In this document: positions 1-15,469 of the stretch, one piece after another
Numbering within the stretch: position 1 is the stretch's first letter
Layout: every line of letters begins with the position of its first letter
Source of the DNA: Charina bottae
Taxonomy: Eukaryota; Chordata; Lepidosauria; Squamata; Charinaidae
Assembly: GCA_023362775.1 (NCBI GenBank)
Contig: JALMGJ010000011.1
Location: forward strand, 17,906,001-17,970,000
Length of the DNA stretch: 64,000 nt
Direction of reading: 5' to 3'
The notes under the pieces: model-generated
Told to the model about the DNA's origin: nothing
The model's input: the letters and a program-made list of their open reading frames with translations, nothing else
Databases searched by the model: none
Made by a program: the position numbers and the translations under genes

Positions 1-204
1 GTCGCCACTGACATTGCCCCTAAACAACAACAACAGGACCTGTGAGTAACAAGAATGCCAGGTATCCATAATTTTTCTGAGTAATTCCACCCACCGAGTT
101 GTTCAATGCAGCTTCTATATTTATTTGGCTTTTGACCAGGTTACTATTCTCCAGCTTCATTGCTGGAGCATTGCTCTTTTAGATTTTTCTAAATTGCTCT
201 TTTA

Positions 205-4314
<4,110 letters not shown>

Positions 4315-4697
4315 GACAACCGCCACCGCGACAACTCACGCGCAGACACACGCCTTGTTCGCAACTAACGGCTTTCCCCCACTCCAGGCCCAAGCCGGAA
4401 GTGATTTCTCTAGTCGGAAGCGGGGTCATCATAAAGATAAAACTTCCTGGCGATGGCGCGCAAGTGTGACGCCATTCAGCCCGGGTCACATGACGTAACC
4501 CTTGCCACTCACCCAGCGCAGTGTTGCTGGGAAACCGAATTCCCTGACAGATTTTATTCACGTTCATCATAGTGATGTTCACTCGGAGAAGCCTGTTCTT
4601 TCTTTTCCAAGTGCACCGCGCCTGACACCTTACAATCCTTCAGATATTAATTTACAAATCTCAGAAATTCCAGCCTCTATAGCCGATGACGAGGAAT

Positions 4698-4715
4698 GTT
4701 GGGAGTTGTAGTTCA
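4698..4715. promoter_or_regulatory. ZNF143-like motif, possibly repeat-derived
   Basis: GGGAGTTGTAGT at 4701-4712 resembles the ZNF143/THAP11 element found in CpG promoters. It also resembles the ACTACAACTCCC segment common in vertebrate repeats, so this is a weak call. Confidence 0.2.
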
Positions 4716-4950
4716 GGAACATCTGAAGAGTGTTCCCTATACCAGCGTTTAGCATGGTGGGAGTTGTGCTTTCCAGCTGTAGCTCTAATTAAGGTGGACG
4801 GCCTTTTTTCCCCATGGAACCATTTTTGGTGAAAACTGCAGGATAAGGAATAAATCAAGTATAAATAATTTTACCCTGTATCATTATTTCCTATATTGCA
4901 GAAACTCCCCCTCTCCCTGGTTATGTTTATCAGGCCACAATTGTGTATAC

Positions 4951-5035
4951 CAGTATTTCTCAACGTCAGCAGCTTTAAGATGTGTGGGCTTCAATTCTCA
5001 GAATTCCCCCAGCCAGCATGCTGCATTCAGGAGGG
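4951..5035 (+). mobile_element. fragment of the palindromic hAT MITE
   Basis: CAGTATTTCTCAAC followed by ...TTTAAGATGTGTGGGCTTCAA and CCCCAGCCAGC matches the left half of the intact element at 9002-9135. The right half is missing. Confidence 0.6.
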
Positions 5036-5039
5036 CTTA

Positions 5040-7180
5040 TCTCAAGTTACTACTGTATTCCTAAAAGCATGTTTTATGGATGGAGTCACACATAGCTATG
5101 ATTTGTTTATGCCTCTGCATTTGACATCATTGCACCAGTTACATCTGACCTGATGCAAGTTACCTGCTCTGAAGCTGTTTGGAAGAGCAAATAATGCAGA
5201 TGCAATGGGCAACTGTTTGTTCAGGTGGGTCGGTTTGCTATGCCTCTTCAAAAACTTTATGGGCTAGAAGTAATTATATGCTTTCTATGTTTTAAAATTG
5301 TAATACTTTCCTTGAGTGGTTTAATGTGTACTAGAAAAGTTGGATGCAAGTATTTCAGATTATTAAACTGGAGTGATTGAATGATCAAATTATATCACGT
5401 ACCAAGATGTACATGATCTATGCTCATGCAAAGGTTGATTAGGAGGAGGTAAAGCTCATGATGAGCCACATCACGCAGGATCCTCTGAGCGTGAATATTT
5501 GGAGTTCCAAAGGGATTTAATTTTAAGAATAATTTCTCATGTATCTTTTGAGAATTTCTGCTGCGGGGCTTCTTACAGGAAGGTGGGGTGTAAATTACAT
5601 AAACAATGCTGCATCAGAGGTGCTATTAAAGAATGCAATGCATTGATTATCTAATGCAGTGTTTTCACTGACATTTTTTTGTAAACTGTTTTATCTAATG
5701 AAAGGGAAGAGGAAGAATAATTTTTACTCTTATAAACTTGATGCACTGCAAACAAAGCCAGAGGTTGTATGAAATTACATTTTTAATGAGTCATTATTGA
5801 GAAACATTGATGAAAGCAAATGATTACAATAAATCTGAAACACCATCAGTACAAAATTAATAAAATGCACTAGGGCAAATATTCTATACACAGTCTTTTA
5901 CTCACTTGTTATTCAAGAGTAACACTAAGGAACTGACTTAACATACATAGGACAGGGACGATTCTACTGCTCTCTATGAAAAGAGCCAGCAGAAATGAAA
6001 ACAAGGCTGGAATCCATGTTGTTAAACATAATCCTTGATATGAGGCAAATTTTTTGATGCCCTATTTTGTGAGTTTTAGATCAAGTGCTATCATGGTAAG
6101 TAAAGCAACATTTTAAATTTAACAATGTTCCTCAAATTTTTTGTAGGAATTGTTTTGTCTGTCTAGTCTAGTCTAGTCTAGTCTGTCTAGTATTACAGCT
6201 TTTGGATAACTGGGTTACATGTACTTACTGTTTTGACCCTGCTGGCAATAACATTTACTTAAAAATTGGGGGAGGATAGTTGACATAGAAAAATTAGATG
6301 AATGACTTCTCAAAATTGTACACTAAGTGCCATAATTCATAAACCAGTGGAATGCAGTAGGAATTAGTTAAGGCCTTGAAATCAGCCAAAGATGTCTATT
6401 TCTTTGTCACCATAACTTTAGTGTGAGAAAGTGAGCCGTTAAATTTATAGTTAGTCCAGCATAAACAGACCCAGCATGTAACTGATACAAGATTTTATGA
6501 GGTGTATATGTGTGTGCACCCTCTTAATTATCTTGGAAGTGAAATTTGATAGGCTTGTGCATGGCTAAATTATTTTAGCAACTGATTGGAAAGTCACTAT
6601 TTTTAGCAGACAAAGTGATCCTTTGCAATGTCTCTTGAGAGAGAAATGGAGACACAATACAGCACTGGGACAATAGGTAGAAATGATTATAGGGACTGTC
6701 TTTGTGTACTGGAGCACAGCTACTTGGGCTAGCAAAACATTTGGGGACAGAAGTGGGTGCAACACTGAACATGCCAGGATGTTCTGCAATCATTGACGTA
6801 TCCCAAGAACACTAGCACTTTCAGGGCTTTTATTCTTTCTGCCATAACCTTTCAGGGCTACTATTCTTTCTGCCATAACCAAAGTGGGAATCCATGAAAC
6901 CTACAGTTCACACTTCCTTGTGATTGTTCCTCCAGCTGGGTTTGTTTCAGAAATGAGAGTGACTTCACCACTGTATGACTCCCCTGCCCAAATACGCAAC
7001 TGCCACAATGAAGCAATCAGGTTCAAAACTTGTCTATTCCAGTGTTATCACACAATACTAGGATTAGATCACACCCTATTTCAAACATATTACCTGATAC
7101 GGGAAGTCCAGTCTCACTGCTTGAAACACTAGTTTCTGTGGAAATGACTAAGTTACAGGTACGTATGTTAGGTAGCCTTC
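5040..7180. other. intergenic DNA with no recognised gene
   Basis: This is AT-rich intergenic sequence. Local structures are a short (TCTAG)n run near 6158-6190 and a 31-bp tandem duplication at 6818-6879 (unit containing TTCTTTCTGCCATAAC). No exon-like homology was found on either strand. Confidence 0.5.
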
Positions 7181-7189
7181 TTCATTATT

Positions 7190-7785
7190 TAACTCAACCT
7201 TCCTCAACCTTTTGACCCTGGAAGAACCCTTGAAATATTTTTCAGGCCTTGGGGAGCCCCTGCACATTCAAGCTCAAATATAGGCCAGACGTCACAAAAT
7301 TATTATATTCGTTTCATGGGTAGGCCTGTATATATGCATTTTCGGTGTTCTTAAAACTAAAAATAAAGAATGAAAGTTACCTCTTTAATGTGAAGTTGCC
7401 CACATTTGAAATAATTTTTTAAATAAATTGTGATCTCCCAGGGAACCCCTAGTGCAGAGCTTTCCAAACTGTGTGTCGCAACACAAAAGTGTGTCGCCAC
7501 ACACAGTCTGGTGTGTCGCCACAAAACCCGGAAGCGCTGATCATCATCAGCGCTTCTGGGTTTTCCCGCGGCAACACACCAACGGCGGTGCGCAAAAACA
7601 AAGTGGCAGCAGCGCTTCCGGTTTTTGTGCGCTGCCGCAATGGCGGCGGCACTTCCGGGTTTTCCCGCGGCGACACACCAACGGCGGTTGGTGTGTCGCC
7701 GCGGGAAAACTTTGGAAAGCCCTGCCCTAGTGGCCTCTTGCGGAACCCTAGGGTGCCACGGAACCCTGGTCAAGAAATCCTGATT
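7190..7785 (+). mobile_element. old hAT-like element, host of a nested MITE
   Basis: The flanks CTCAACCTTTTGACCCTGGAAGAACCC (near 7205) and GGTGCCACGGAACCCTGG (near 7752) have the look of the two ends of an older hAT-like element. It is interrupted by the younger MITE at 7454-7724, whose TSD duplicates its sequence. Confidence 0.4.
7454..7724 (+). mobile_element. hAT (Buster-type) MITE with 8-bp TSD
   Basis: The ends are inverted repeats, CAGAGCTTTCCAAACTGTG on the left and TTTGGAAAGCCCTG on the right. The element is flanked by a perfect 8-bp duplication, CCCTAGTG (7446-7453 and 7725-7732). The interior is GC-rich and partly palindromic (GTGTGTCGCC, GGGTTTTCCCGCGG). No transposase is encoded, so it is non-autonomous. 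Related copies lie at 30353, 38518, 54145 and 61495. Confidence 0.85.
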
Positions 7786-8189
7786 TAACTGTAGAATAGC
7801 ATTTGGTTTCACTTTGTTTTCATTCTAGCTCTTATGAATGACGTCCTGAAGCTAATTCAAGGACATTTACTAAAAAAGACAAATTCCTCAATGATCTGAT
7901 GACTGAATTAATGAGAAGCTCATATGTGACTTGGAGGCCCCTACCTTGCCTGTTGCTCACTTCTTGAGATGAGTCCATGAGATGTCATGCGCTCACCACT
8001 AATGGTGGTTCCTCCTGCACGTAACTGTTCAGTTTTTGTACTGAATGGAACACAGAGCTTGAAATGGATCTGGTATGACTCCACAAGGATAAGAGGGCTT
8101 TTAGACGTTTTTACAATTATTCTAAAATCCCATCGGTAGTCAAAATGTCCATTCTCAGACAGAATTTCAAAATCTGACCATGAAAGGAC

Positions 8190-8412
8190 TTTTTTTTTTA
8201 ATCTGTTCAATTGTGTCCAATTCTCAGAGACTACCTGGACAAGTCCCTGCAGTTTTCTTGGCAAGGTTTTTCAGAAGTGGTTTGCCATTGCCTCCTTCCT
8301 AGGGCGGAGAGAGAGGGACTGGCCCAAGGTCATCCAGCTGGCTTTGTGCCTAAGGCGGGGCTAGAACTCATGGTCTCCCGGTTTCTAGCCCGATGCCTGA
8401 ACCACTACACCA
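8190..8412 (-). mobile_element. tRNA-derived SINE, antisense
   Basis: The copy contains the segments recurring across this window: TTGGCAAGGTTTTTCAGAAG, CTGGCCCAAGGTCATCCAGC and GGCGGGGCTAGAACTC, ending in TTTCTAGCCCGATGCCTGAACCACTACACCA. The tRNA-like head is therefore at the high-coordinate end. Confidence 0.65.
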
Positions 8413-9001
8413 AACTAACTCTTGTGAAAGGAATTACCTTGAATAAAAACTGGTGGAAGCATCAGTATAGAGTTTTAAGTCAGAGACAGTTTGGGATTTT
8501 CCTATAGTTATCATAAACATACCATCTGAATAATCTCAGCATTCATGACAAGAAACTTATTTGAAGGGTTAATGACTGTTTTCTAGATAATACTGTAATT
8601 AGCTCAATTAAAAAAAACTTCAAAGTACAATTTTACCTTTACTTCAGATAACAGAAAAAGCAAGCTCCAGAAAATAAATCCTAGTACGCTTTCCCTGGCT
8701 ATAAGAACAAAAAATAAGATCCTTTCAAAATCCTTTTGCTTTTTCTCAGAGCAGATGGAAAACTAACATCCCGTGTCATGAGCTGTACGGTAACAAAAGC
8801 AAAGTTAAACAAAGTGATTAGCTTTGAGTTTCATATACCCTATAAAATAATCTTGATCCAATAATAGAACAGAATCCTTATATTGTGTTAGTTAATATAA
8901 CAAGATGTCAGGTTGGTAGCGCTTGGCACTATTGTAAATTCACTACAGTGGGAACCCTCTGAAGTGGCATGGGCCCTGTCATAGGGGCCTACTGCATAAA
9001 C
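8413..9001. other. intergenic, nothing recognised
   Basis: This is AT-rich sequence between a SINE and a MITE. I see no gene, exon or clear repeat. Confidence 0.5.
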
Positions 9002-9135
9002 CAGTGTTTCTCAACCTTGGCCACTGAAGATGTGTGGACTTCAACTCCCAGAATTCCCCAGCCAGCATGGCTGGCTGGGGAATTCTGGGAGTTGAAGTCC
9101 ACACATCTTCCAGTGGCCAAGGTTGAGAAACACTG
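9002..9135 (+). mobile_element. palindromic hAT MITE with perfect TSD
   Basis: This is a near-perfect hairpin. CAGTGTTTCTCAACCTTGG ... CTTCAACTCCCAGAATTCC is followed by its reverse complement, ending in GAGAAACACTG. It is flanked by GCATAAAC (8994-9001 and 9136-9143). It has no coding capacity. Other copies are at 19049-19169 and 42358-42474, with fragments near 4951, 13405, 34400 and 40725. Confidence 0.85.
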
Positions 9136-9396
9136 GCATAAACCAATAAAAGAAAACTCTGTAATTTGGAGAAGTAGCTCCTCTAAACGAGGATAAAGGT
9201 AGCATCATGAAGTAGGCCACCCAACTGTGACTGTCACTAAGGTAGAAATACGTCTTTGAGCCATCTCAGAAACTGGCTCAACCATTCAGCAAAAGATGCT
9301 ATTCTAGGGATCCACCGTATTTGGAAACAATTCAGCCTCCGACTGGAACTAGCCCCATGGGACCTAAGGGCCAGCCACCAGGCACTGGGGTACACC

Positions 9397-12300
9397 CTAG
9401 GAGAGCAGCATATTAACACTGGTACCCAAGGTAAGCACCGAGACCTGGTCTTCCCCCGGGTGGACATGGGCCAGGTGACGGGGAAACTGCTGCTTGTATC
9501 GGAACGTTTTCCCGCAGGCCGAGCAGGCGTAAGGCTTCTCACCCGTGTGGATTCTCTGATGTTTGACCAGTTTGGAATTGACATAGAAGCCTCGGCCACA
9601 CTGGGGACACTTGTAGGGCTTCTCCCCAGTGTGGATCCGCTGGTGCTCGATCAGAGACGAGCTCTGGGAGAAGCACTTCCCGCACTCCGCGCACCGGTAG
9701 GGCCGCTCTCCGGTATGGACGCGGTTGTGCGACACGAGGTGGGTCTTCTTCTTGAAGCGCTTCCCGCAGAGGGGGCAGGGGAAGGGCTTCTCCCCCGAGT
9801 GGGTGCGCTCGTGCTTCAGCAGGTTGGAGCTGAGGGAGAAGCGCTTCCCGCAGAGGGCGCAGGCGTACGGCTTCTCGCCCGAGTGGGTGCGCAAGTGCTT
9901 GACCAGGTTGGAGGTGCGGCTGAAGGCCTTTCCGCACTCCCGGCAGGGGAAGGGGGTCTCTCCCGTGTGGGTGCGCTGGTGCTCCGTGAGGGCGGAGCTG
10001 CGGCTGAAGCCCCGTCCGCATTCGGGGCAGGCAAAAGGCTTCTCGCCCGTGTGGATCCTCTGGTGGCCCATCAGGGTGGAGCTCTGGGAGAAGCGTTTTC
10101 CGCAGACATTGCACACAAAGGGCCTCTCCCCGGTGTGGATTCTCTGGTGCTCGATGAGCACCGAGCTCTGCGAGAAGCTCTTTCCGCATTCAGTGCAATG
10201 GAAGGGCTTGTTCACTGGTTTGTGGGGAGCGGAGGGTGGAAGAGGAGGCGGGGGTTCCAGGATACCCAAAAGGTTGATAAAACCTGGAGGATCCTGTGGA
10301 GCCTCCTTCGTCCGGCGTCTTCTCACCTGGCTCCTCCACCTCCGTTCCTCCACCTTGGCTTGGTTTTGGGAGTCCTCGGCTCTTGGGTAGCTATTTGGGA
10401 GCTGCGGCTCTGCTTGCTTTTCCCCACCGCCATTATGAAACCCCCCCTGTCTTCCTTCTCCCTCCTTGCTCCCTGGCACTGATCCTCTCTGCGCCAGGCT
10501 CAGAGTGGCTTCTAGGTCCCGCATCTCTAGCCTTCCTTCTGATGCTTCATTCTTGACGCCTTCTGTCTCATCCTGACTTCCAGCCCCAACATCTGCAGAG
10601 AGAAAGTAGAAAAAGAATATACAGACATCACTTTCTCTTGGCTGGAGACATTAATTGGGTGGAAAATAATCTCGGGTCCAAAATAAATGTCTAGTCTCAG
10701 TCCATGACATGCCAGCTTTCCACTCAAAGCACATGACCTTCCACTCACAGCTTTCAGTGGCCAAAATCCCAAATAATGCTGACATAGTTTTCCTAAATGT
10801 TTGGCATCTTTGGTGAGGGACAACCTGAGGCCTGCCTTTTTAAGGAGCTAGAACAGCCTTCTCAAAGCTGGTGTCTTCCAGATATGATGGGCTGCACTTT
10901 CCATAACGCCAGCCAGCATGGCCAGTGGCTCAGATGACTGGGGATTATGGATGTTTTAGCTCCCATAATCTTTCTATCAGACAAATCCATATATTGTTTT
11001 TAAATTGTAGAAAGCACAAGGCTGCAGAATGTCAGACAGAGGAATCTTGTAACTAGGAATCCTTCATTGGGAACATGAATCCAAATAACAGAAAGTAGAA
11101 TTACAGAAGTTACATCCCAACATGGCAGGTTTTTCTACAGTAACCGGCTGGCAGGCAGCCTGTGGCATTGTTCCGCCTCACACCCATGGTTACCTTAACC
11201 ATGGCTTAGCCAATCTAATTTTCGGGGTCTGCACAACAGAGTGAACCATTGCATTGCATGCCAGGCTGTTATGTGATTGGCCAGTTTGTGGCTCAGTGCA
11301 TCATGTGACCACGAGTTTCAAAATCTAACACAATTGTGGCTGAAGGCAGCTGCCACTTGGCCTTGAGATGTGGATGGTGTCAGCTGAAAGTGAAGCAGAG
11401 AATGGATCTGCAAGATGAGCATTCAGGCTGCAGAATTTAGTTCATAAGGCTCGAAAAAATGTCTCCAGTTTAGCAATTAAGCAAGCAGACCCTAATAACC
11501 ATTCCCAGTCCTGAACCTTTTTAGCACAGTACAGCAAAGCAGGGATAGGTTCCAAAGGAGAAAACACAAAAGCCATTTGCGAGTTCCAAACAGCTGTGCA
11601 TTTGCAATTCCTGGCTCACTAGAGCCCTGGGAAAAAGGAAATGTACTTAAATGTTCTCTTACACTTAGCTTCTCTAACCAGCCTTTTGCTCCTCCGCTGG
11701 TACAGACAGAAACAAAGAATTCTAACCCCATACAGAGAGAATAAACTAATGTGCTGCCTGTCATCTTTGTTCTAAACATTCCTATTTTAAAATGTCCCAT
11801 CCACCTCCACTGTCTCATTTTCTCATTTTCACAATTCCCCAAAATCCCTTCCTGTCAATTACAGAGCTTACTAATTCTCATAGATACACAGAGCTGAGTA
11901 TTTATTTATTTATTTATTTATTTTCTATCTCGCCTTTATCATTTTTATAAATAACTCAAGGCGGCGAACATACCAAATACTCCTTCCTCCTCCTACTGTA
12001 TTTTCCCCACAACCACCACCCTGTGAGGTGAGTTGGGCTGAGAAAGAGTGACTGGCCCAAGCTCACCCAGCCGGCTTTCATACCTAAAGCGGGACTAGAG
12101 CTCACTATTATTCTGATTTTCACTTTCCTGGCTTTTTCAAGACTGCATCAAGTTTGCAAGCTGCACAAAACCAGTCTGAAGAAGAGTTCCCTATAACTAA
12201 AAGATCTTGCAGTTCCGCAATTTGGTTACTAATAAATTGCACCAACTTGCTCTGTGTTTTTGCCTTGCGTGACAGAACAGAGCTATTAAAACTGATCCGT

Positions 12301-12494
12301 TATTTTCAGAAGTTGTAATCTGCAGCCTCGTATAAAACAAAGCACCAGCTTCTGGCTGTTTTCTATGCTCCACTTCCTATGGCTTCAGGCTCCTTATTAG
12401 ATTTGTTCTCTGTTCTTACCTTTGTCTCTGGATTCCTCCCTTTCCTCCGTCCTTTCTAAATGCTTCCCTTCCATCTCGGGAGTGTCCTTGTATC
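9397..12494 (-). CDS. C2H2 zinc-finger protein (copy 1), two visible coding exons
   Basis: This is a probable nuclear DNA-binding regulator. The large 3' exon (9397-10592, acceptor CTCTGCAG) carries an acidic and Pro-rich leader, including INLLGILEP, followed by nine C2H2 fingers joined by TGEKP/SGEKP linkers, and ends MLLS-stop. Fingers 1-8 follow C-X2-C-X12-H-X3-H. The last finger has H-X4-H (HLAHVH). An upstream exon at 12420-12494 (75 bp, acceptor TTTTCTAG, donor GTAAGA) joins in frame (phase 1) and contains [18 protein letters not shown]. Its frame stays open upstream of that Met, so earlier exons may exist. No KRAB or SCAN domain is seen. The paralogue at 20948-22008 shares fingers 4-7 almost exactly. 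Orthology to a named human ZNF cannot be given. Confidence 0.88.
10855..10940 (+). mobile_element. degenerate palindromic hAT MITE-like fragment
   Basis: This intronic stretch (CTTCTCAAAGCTGG...CTTCCAGATATGATGGGCTGCA...CCAGCCAGCATGG) resembles a diverged relative of the 9002 element. It is a weak match. Confidence 0.3.
11897..12115 (-). mobile_element. tRNA-derived SINE with (TTTA)n tail, antisense
   Basis: A (TTTA)n run is followed by CGCCTTTATCATTTTTATAA, CAAGGCGGCGAACATACC and GTGACTGGCCCAAGCTCACC, then GCGGGACTAGAGCTCAC. The poly(TAAA) 3' tail lies at the low-coordinate end, so the copy reads on the minus strand. It sits in the intron of zinc-finger copy 1. Confidence 0.65.
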
Positions 12495-12684
12495 CTAGAA
12501 AATGATTTTGCAAAATCTTCACGCTTTTTCTTTTCTTTTCCCAAGGCAAAACAAGAACAGTTGCAAAACGCTAGACAGTTATAACAATCTTGTGGCTTGC
12601 AAATCGGTAATGCCTACAAAATGATAGAGGGAACCCAGTGATGATGTCATATCCTCAGCAAAGTTCACATGATGCAGGGGGAAC

Positions 12685-12735
12685 CAGAGAGGGGCGGGAG
12701 AGGAATCCTGGAGGCGGTTGCTAGGAAACCAGAGG
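12685..12735 (-). promoter_or_regulatory. possible promoter of zinc-finger copy 1: GC box and RFX X-box-like motif
   Basis: A GC box (GGGGCGGG, 12691-12698) is followed by GGTTGCTAGGAAACC (12716-12730), which closely matches the imperfect palindrome bound by RFX factors. It lies about 200 bp upstream of the exon at 12420-12494. Its use as a promoter is inferred. Confidence 0.3.
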
Positions 12736-13404
12736 AAACACCCAAGACAAGGACCTAAGTGGAGGGGAATGAGGACTTTGATTCGGATACATTAGGAACG
12801 ACGATAACAGCCTTTTTTTACTTCCTGGCAGGCCAATTTGCTATTAATAGCCATGCAACCGGGAGAAATTCAACAGGAGAAGAATTTACACGGCACAACA
12901 TTGTTGAGGAAATCTGCCTACCTTGATGCCCAGCCTGTTTTGCAGCTGTCAAAAACAAAGTGTCAAAAACGAAATGTGTCCTTTTAGAATGTGGGGACTC
13001 TTTAAGAGTCTGCAGACTCTTGATAAAGTTTTGGAGACTTTTCATCTGTGTCTTGCTTGAGTAGAGGAATGGACCCGAACCTCACCGCCCGGTGGCAGAG
13101 AAGAAGGGGGTGGGGTGGGGGGCGTTCCTCAGGGTATTTCTCCAACAGTTGCTATTCCAGTTTTAGACAGCCCATTTCCTCTTGCAATATGTCAAATGAT
13201 TTAAAAATACGATTGACAATATGCTAATTCAAAGTATCAAACATCCTATTAGCCTATGAATTCCAAAAGAAAAAAATAAAATTTCCATCTGGGATTGTCC
13301 CAGGGTGTAAGTTGATCATGAGAATAATTTTATTTCCACTCCAGTGTCTTTCAAGTATCTCTTGATGGCTTGAATTTTATACAGAAATGGAAGTCAAAGT
13401 ATAC

Positions 13405-13502
13405 TTCAATACTTGATGTGTGGACTTCAACTCATGCTGGCTTCTGGATTCTGGGAGCTGAAGTCCACCCATCTTCAAGTTGCTGAGGTTGAGAAGCACT
13501 GG
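13405..13502 (-). mobile_element. palindromic hAT MITE fragment
   Basis: The fragment contains GATGTGTGGACTTCAACTC and GGTTGAGAAGCACTGG, matching the family at 9002-9135. The left terminus is lost. Confidence 0.6.
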
Positions 13503-13649
13503 TTTATATTAAAATAATATAAATAGCAACTATTGCTGATTCTGATTTTTCTGAATGTTTACCTAAAATGTCAAGTAATAATGTCATATTATCACCCTTT
13601 TATAAAACCAGATTGCACAGTTGACAGTACAGTAATATCTTCTGTAGTC

Positions 13650-14180
13650 TACCTTTGTTTATTTATTTATGGAATTTGTCTACCACCTGGAATTGAACAG
13701 ATGCAAGGCAGCTTATAGAACTTGCATATAAAACACAATACATTTATATAATAATTAAAATAGTAAATCTAAATCTAATTCTTCAATTTAATTTAATATT
13801 AAGAGTAATACGTTCCAAGGCTAATCCCTGAAGGCCTTCTAGAAGTATAGTTGAAGGCTTTCACGGCCGGAATCCGATGGTTGTTGTGGGTTTTCCGGGC
13901 TGTGTGGCCGTGTTCTAGCAGTTTTGGTTCCTAACGATTTACAGCCCGGAAAACCCACAACAGCCTTCTAGAAGAATCATGTTTTCACTTGCTTCCAGCA
14001 GGCCATGAGGATAGGCGCCATCTTTGCTTCAGGGTCCAAAATTTTCCAAAGAAGGGGCCCTTCTACAAAGAATGCCCAGTCAGGCCCCTTCCCATTGTGT
14101 CTTCTGGTAGGTGGGGACCCTTAGCAATTGCTCCCTAATTATTTTGGTAGGGTGGGCAGAAACCCAAGGAATGTTTAAAA
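13650..14180 (-). mobile_element. CR1-like 3' fragment with embedded short repeat
   Basis: 13960-14165 reads like the antisense 3' part of a CR1 element (ATAGGCGCCATCTTTGC, GGGGCCCTTCTACAAAG, GTAGGTGGGGACCC). It is interrupted near 13850-13970 by a repeat with GGCTTTCACGGCCGG and an inverted GGGTTTTCCGGGCTG / CAGCCCGGAAAACCC pair. The class of the inserted repeat is uncertain. Confidence 0.45.
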
Positions 14181-14960
14181 ATCATAAATTTACAGTATCT
14201 CAAGGAAGTAGACCATATATACAAGTCAATTCTTGAACATCTTTATTTACTTTTAACTCTGTTTCAATGTCTGTAGCAAGTAGTTGATCAGAACTTTCAA
14301 GCTGAACAATTCTTTTTTTTATGTGAATTAATAATTAAAACTTTGACCTCTGTTTTTTTCCCCAATGCATAGAATCAAATATCTTCTTTGACTCCAAATA
14401 ATTGTTTCACCCATTGCCTGCAGTTGTCTTCTGCCAAAATTCATTCTAAAAGACTGCCAATCCTGAGCAGGCACTTATGAAGTAACAAGCATCTCCACTT
14501 AAATTTCTTTCTGTTATTAGCTTTGCTTGGGGTCAGGAATAAATTCAGCCTTTTGCTGTTTTTCAGCAGCTTCAATTCTGAGAAATTGTTACCCATCAGA
14601 GAGAGAAGATTGGGGCGATTGTGCTTTCTCTGTCTACTTGACTTTTGACCCTATACATTTATCACCACAGAGCAACAGCTTAAAGAAAAGTAATAGTTTT
14701 CTGCTTAGCAATTAAGTAATAAAGCAGTCGAAAGATGAGAATATAACCTCTTAAGCTGGTGGAGAACTTGGGATCATAAGCGTCACCGTACCAGTCTGTT
14801 AGTTTTGTTGTTTAAGTTTTTTTTGATGTAAAATTAAAAATCATAGTTTTGGTATGTTGTAGATCACCTTGGGGAAATTAAAATTTTGAAGGATGGCATA
14901 TACAATTTTAAATTAAAATAAAGAACATTATCTGCTAAGTTAAATGTTGCCAGATCCGAA
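14181..14960. other. intergenic, nothing recognised
   Basis: This is AT-rich sequence with no supported exon, repeat boundary or RNA gene. Confidence 0.5.
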
Positions 14961-15017
14961 GAGTATCACTGAGGATGAAGGTGGCTACATTCCCATGGGT
15001 TCCTGAGCAGACTGACT

Positions 15018-15450
15018 TCAAAGGGTGGCATTGGAGGGCAAACAGCCTTCTTTCCCCAAGATCTCGTTTGTGGTTTTCCCACAAATGAAAATGATCTCTT
15101 TGTGAAAGCTGCCCAGTTGATTTGTGGAAGGAGCCTCTTTCTTTGGTATGTGGAATTCATTTCTGTGCTGTTTTACCTGCTCCTCTTGAGAACCTTGCAA
15201 ACTTACTTCCTTGCTATTTTGACTGGGGGGTGCTACATCTTCATTTGTTTGTTTAGGCATCAAACTGTTCTCTAAGTTGTCTTGGAAGTCAATACTAATA
15301 GAAAGGCAGGGGATCATTTGTTTTTTTTGCAGATCTAGACACCAAGATCTCTTCCCTTTGAACATGTAGGGAATGCTTTTGCCGGTGAAGGGAACTCCCT
15401 TCAGATGCAGGTGGAAATGATGTGAGGTTGTCAGTGATGGTGGCTCAAAT
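15018..15450 (-). other. open reading frame of unknown nature
   Basis: An open frame runs through about 140 codons ending at 15018. The stretch after the Met at 15365 is 115 residues. It is rich in Lys, Gln, Ser and Asn (for example KEVSLQGSQEEQVKQH) and contains FICGKTTNEILGKEGC, which faintly recalls a decayed zinc-finger region. No splice sites or homologue could be recognised. It could be a degenerate zinc-finger exon or chance. Confidence 0.15.
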
Positions 15451-15469
15451 CCTTGTTGGTTGCTCTACA

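Noticed and set aside
9256..10482. 408-codon open frame on the plus strand
   Set aside because: It is the antisense of the zinc-finger exon; the repeating finger codons keep the opposite frame open. The repeated LLxRVxxLV pattern has the 28-residue finger period.
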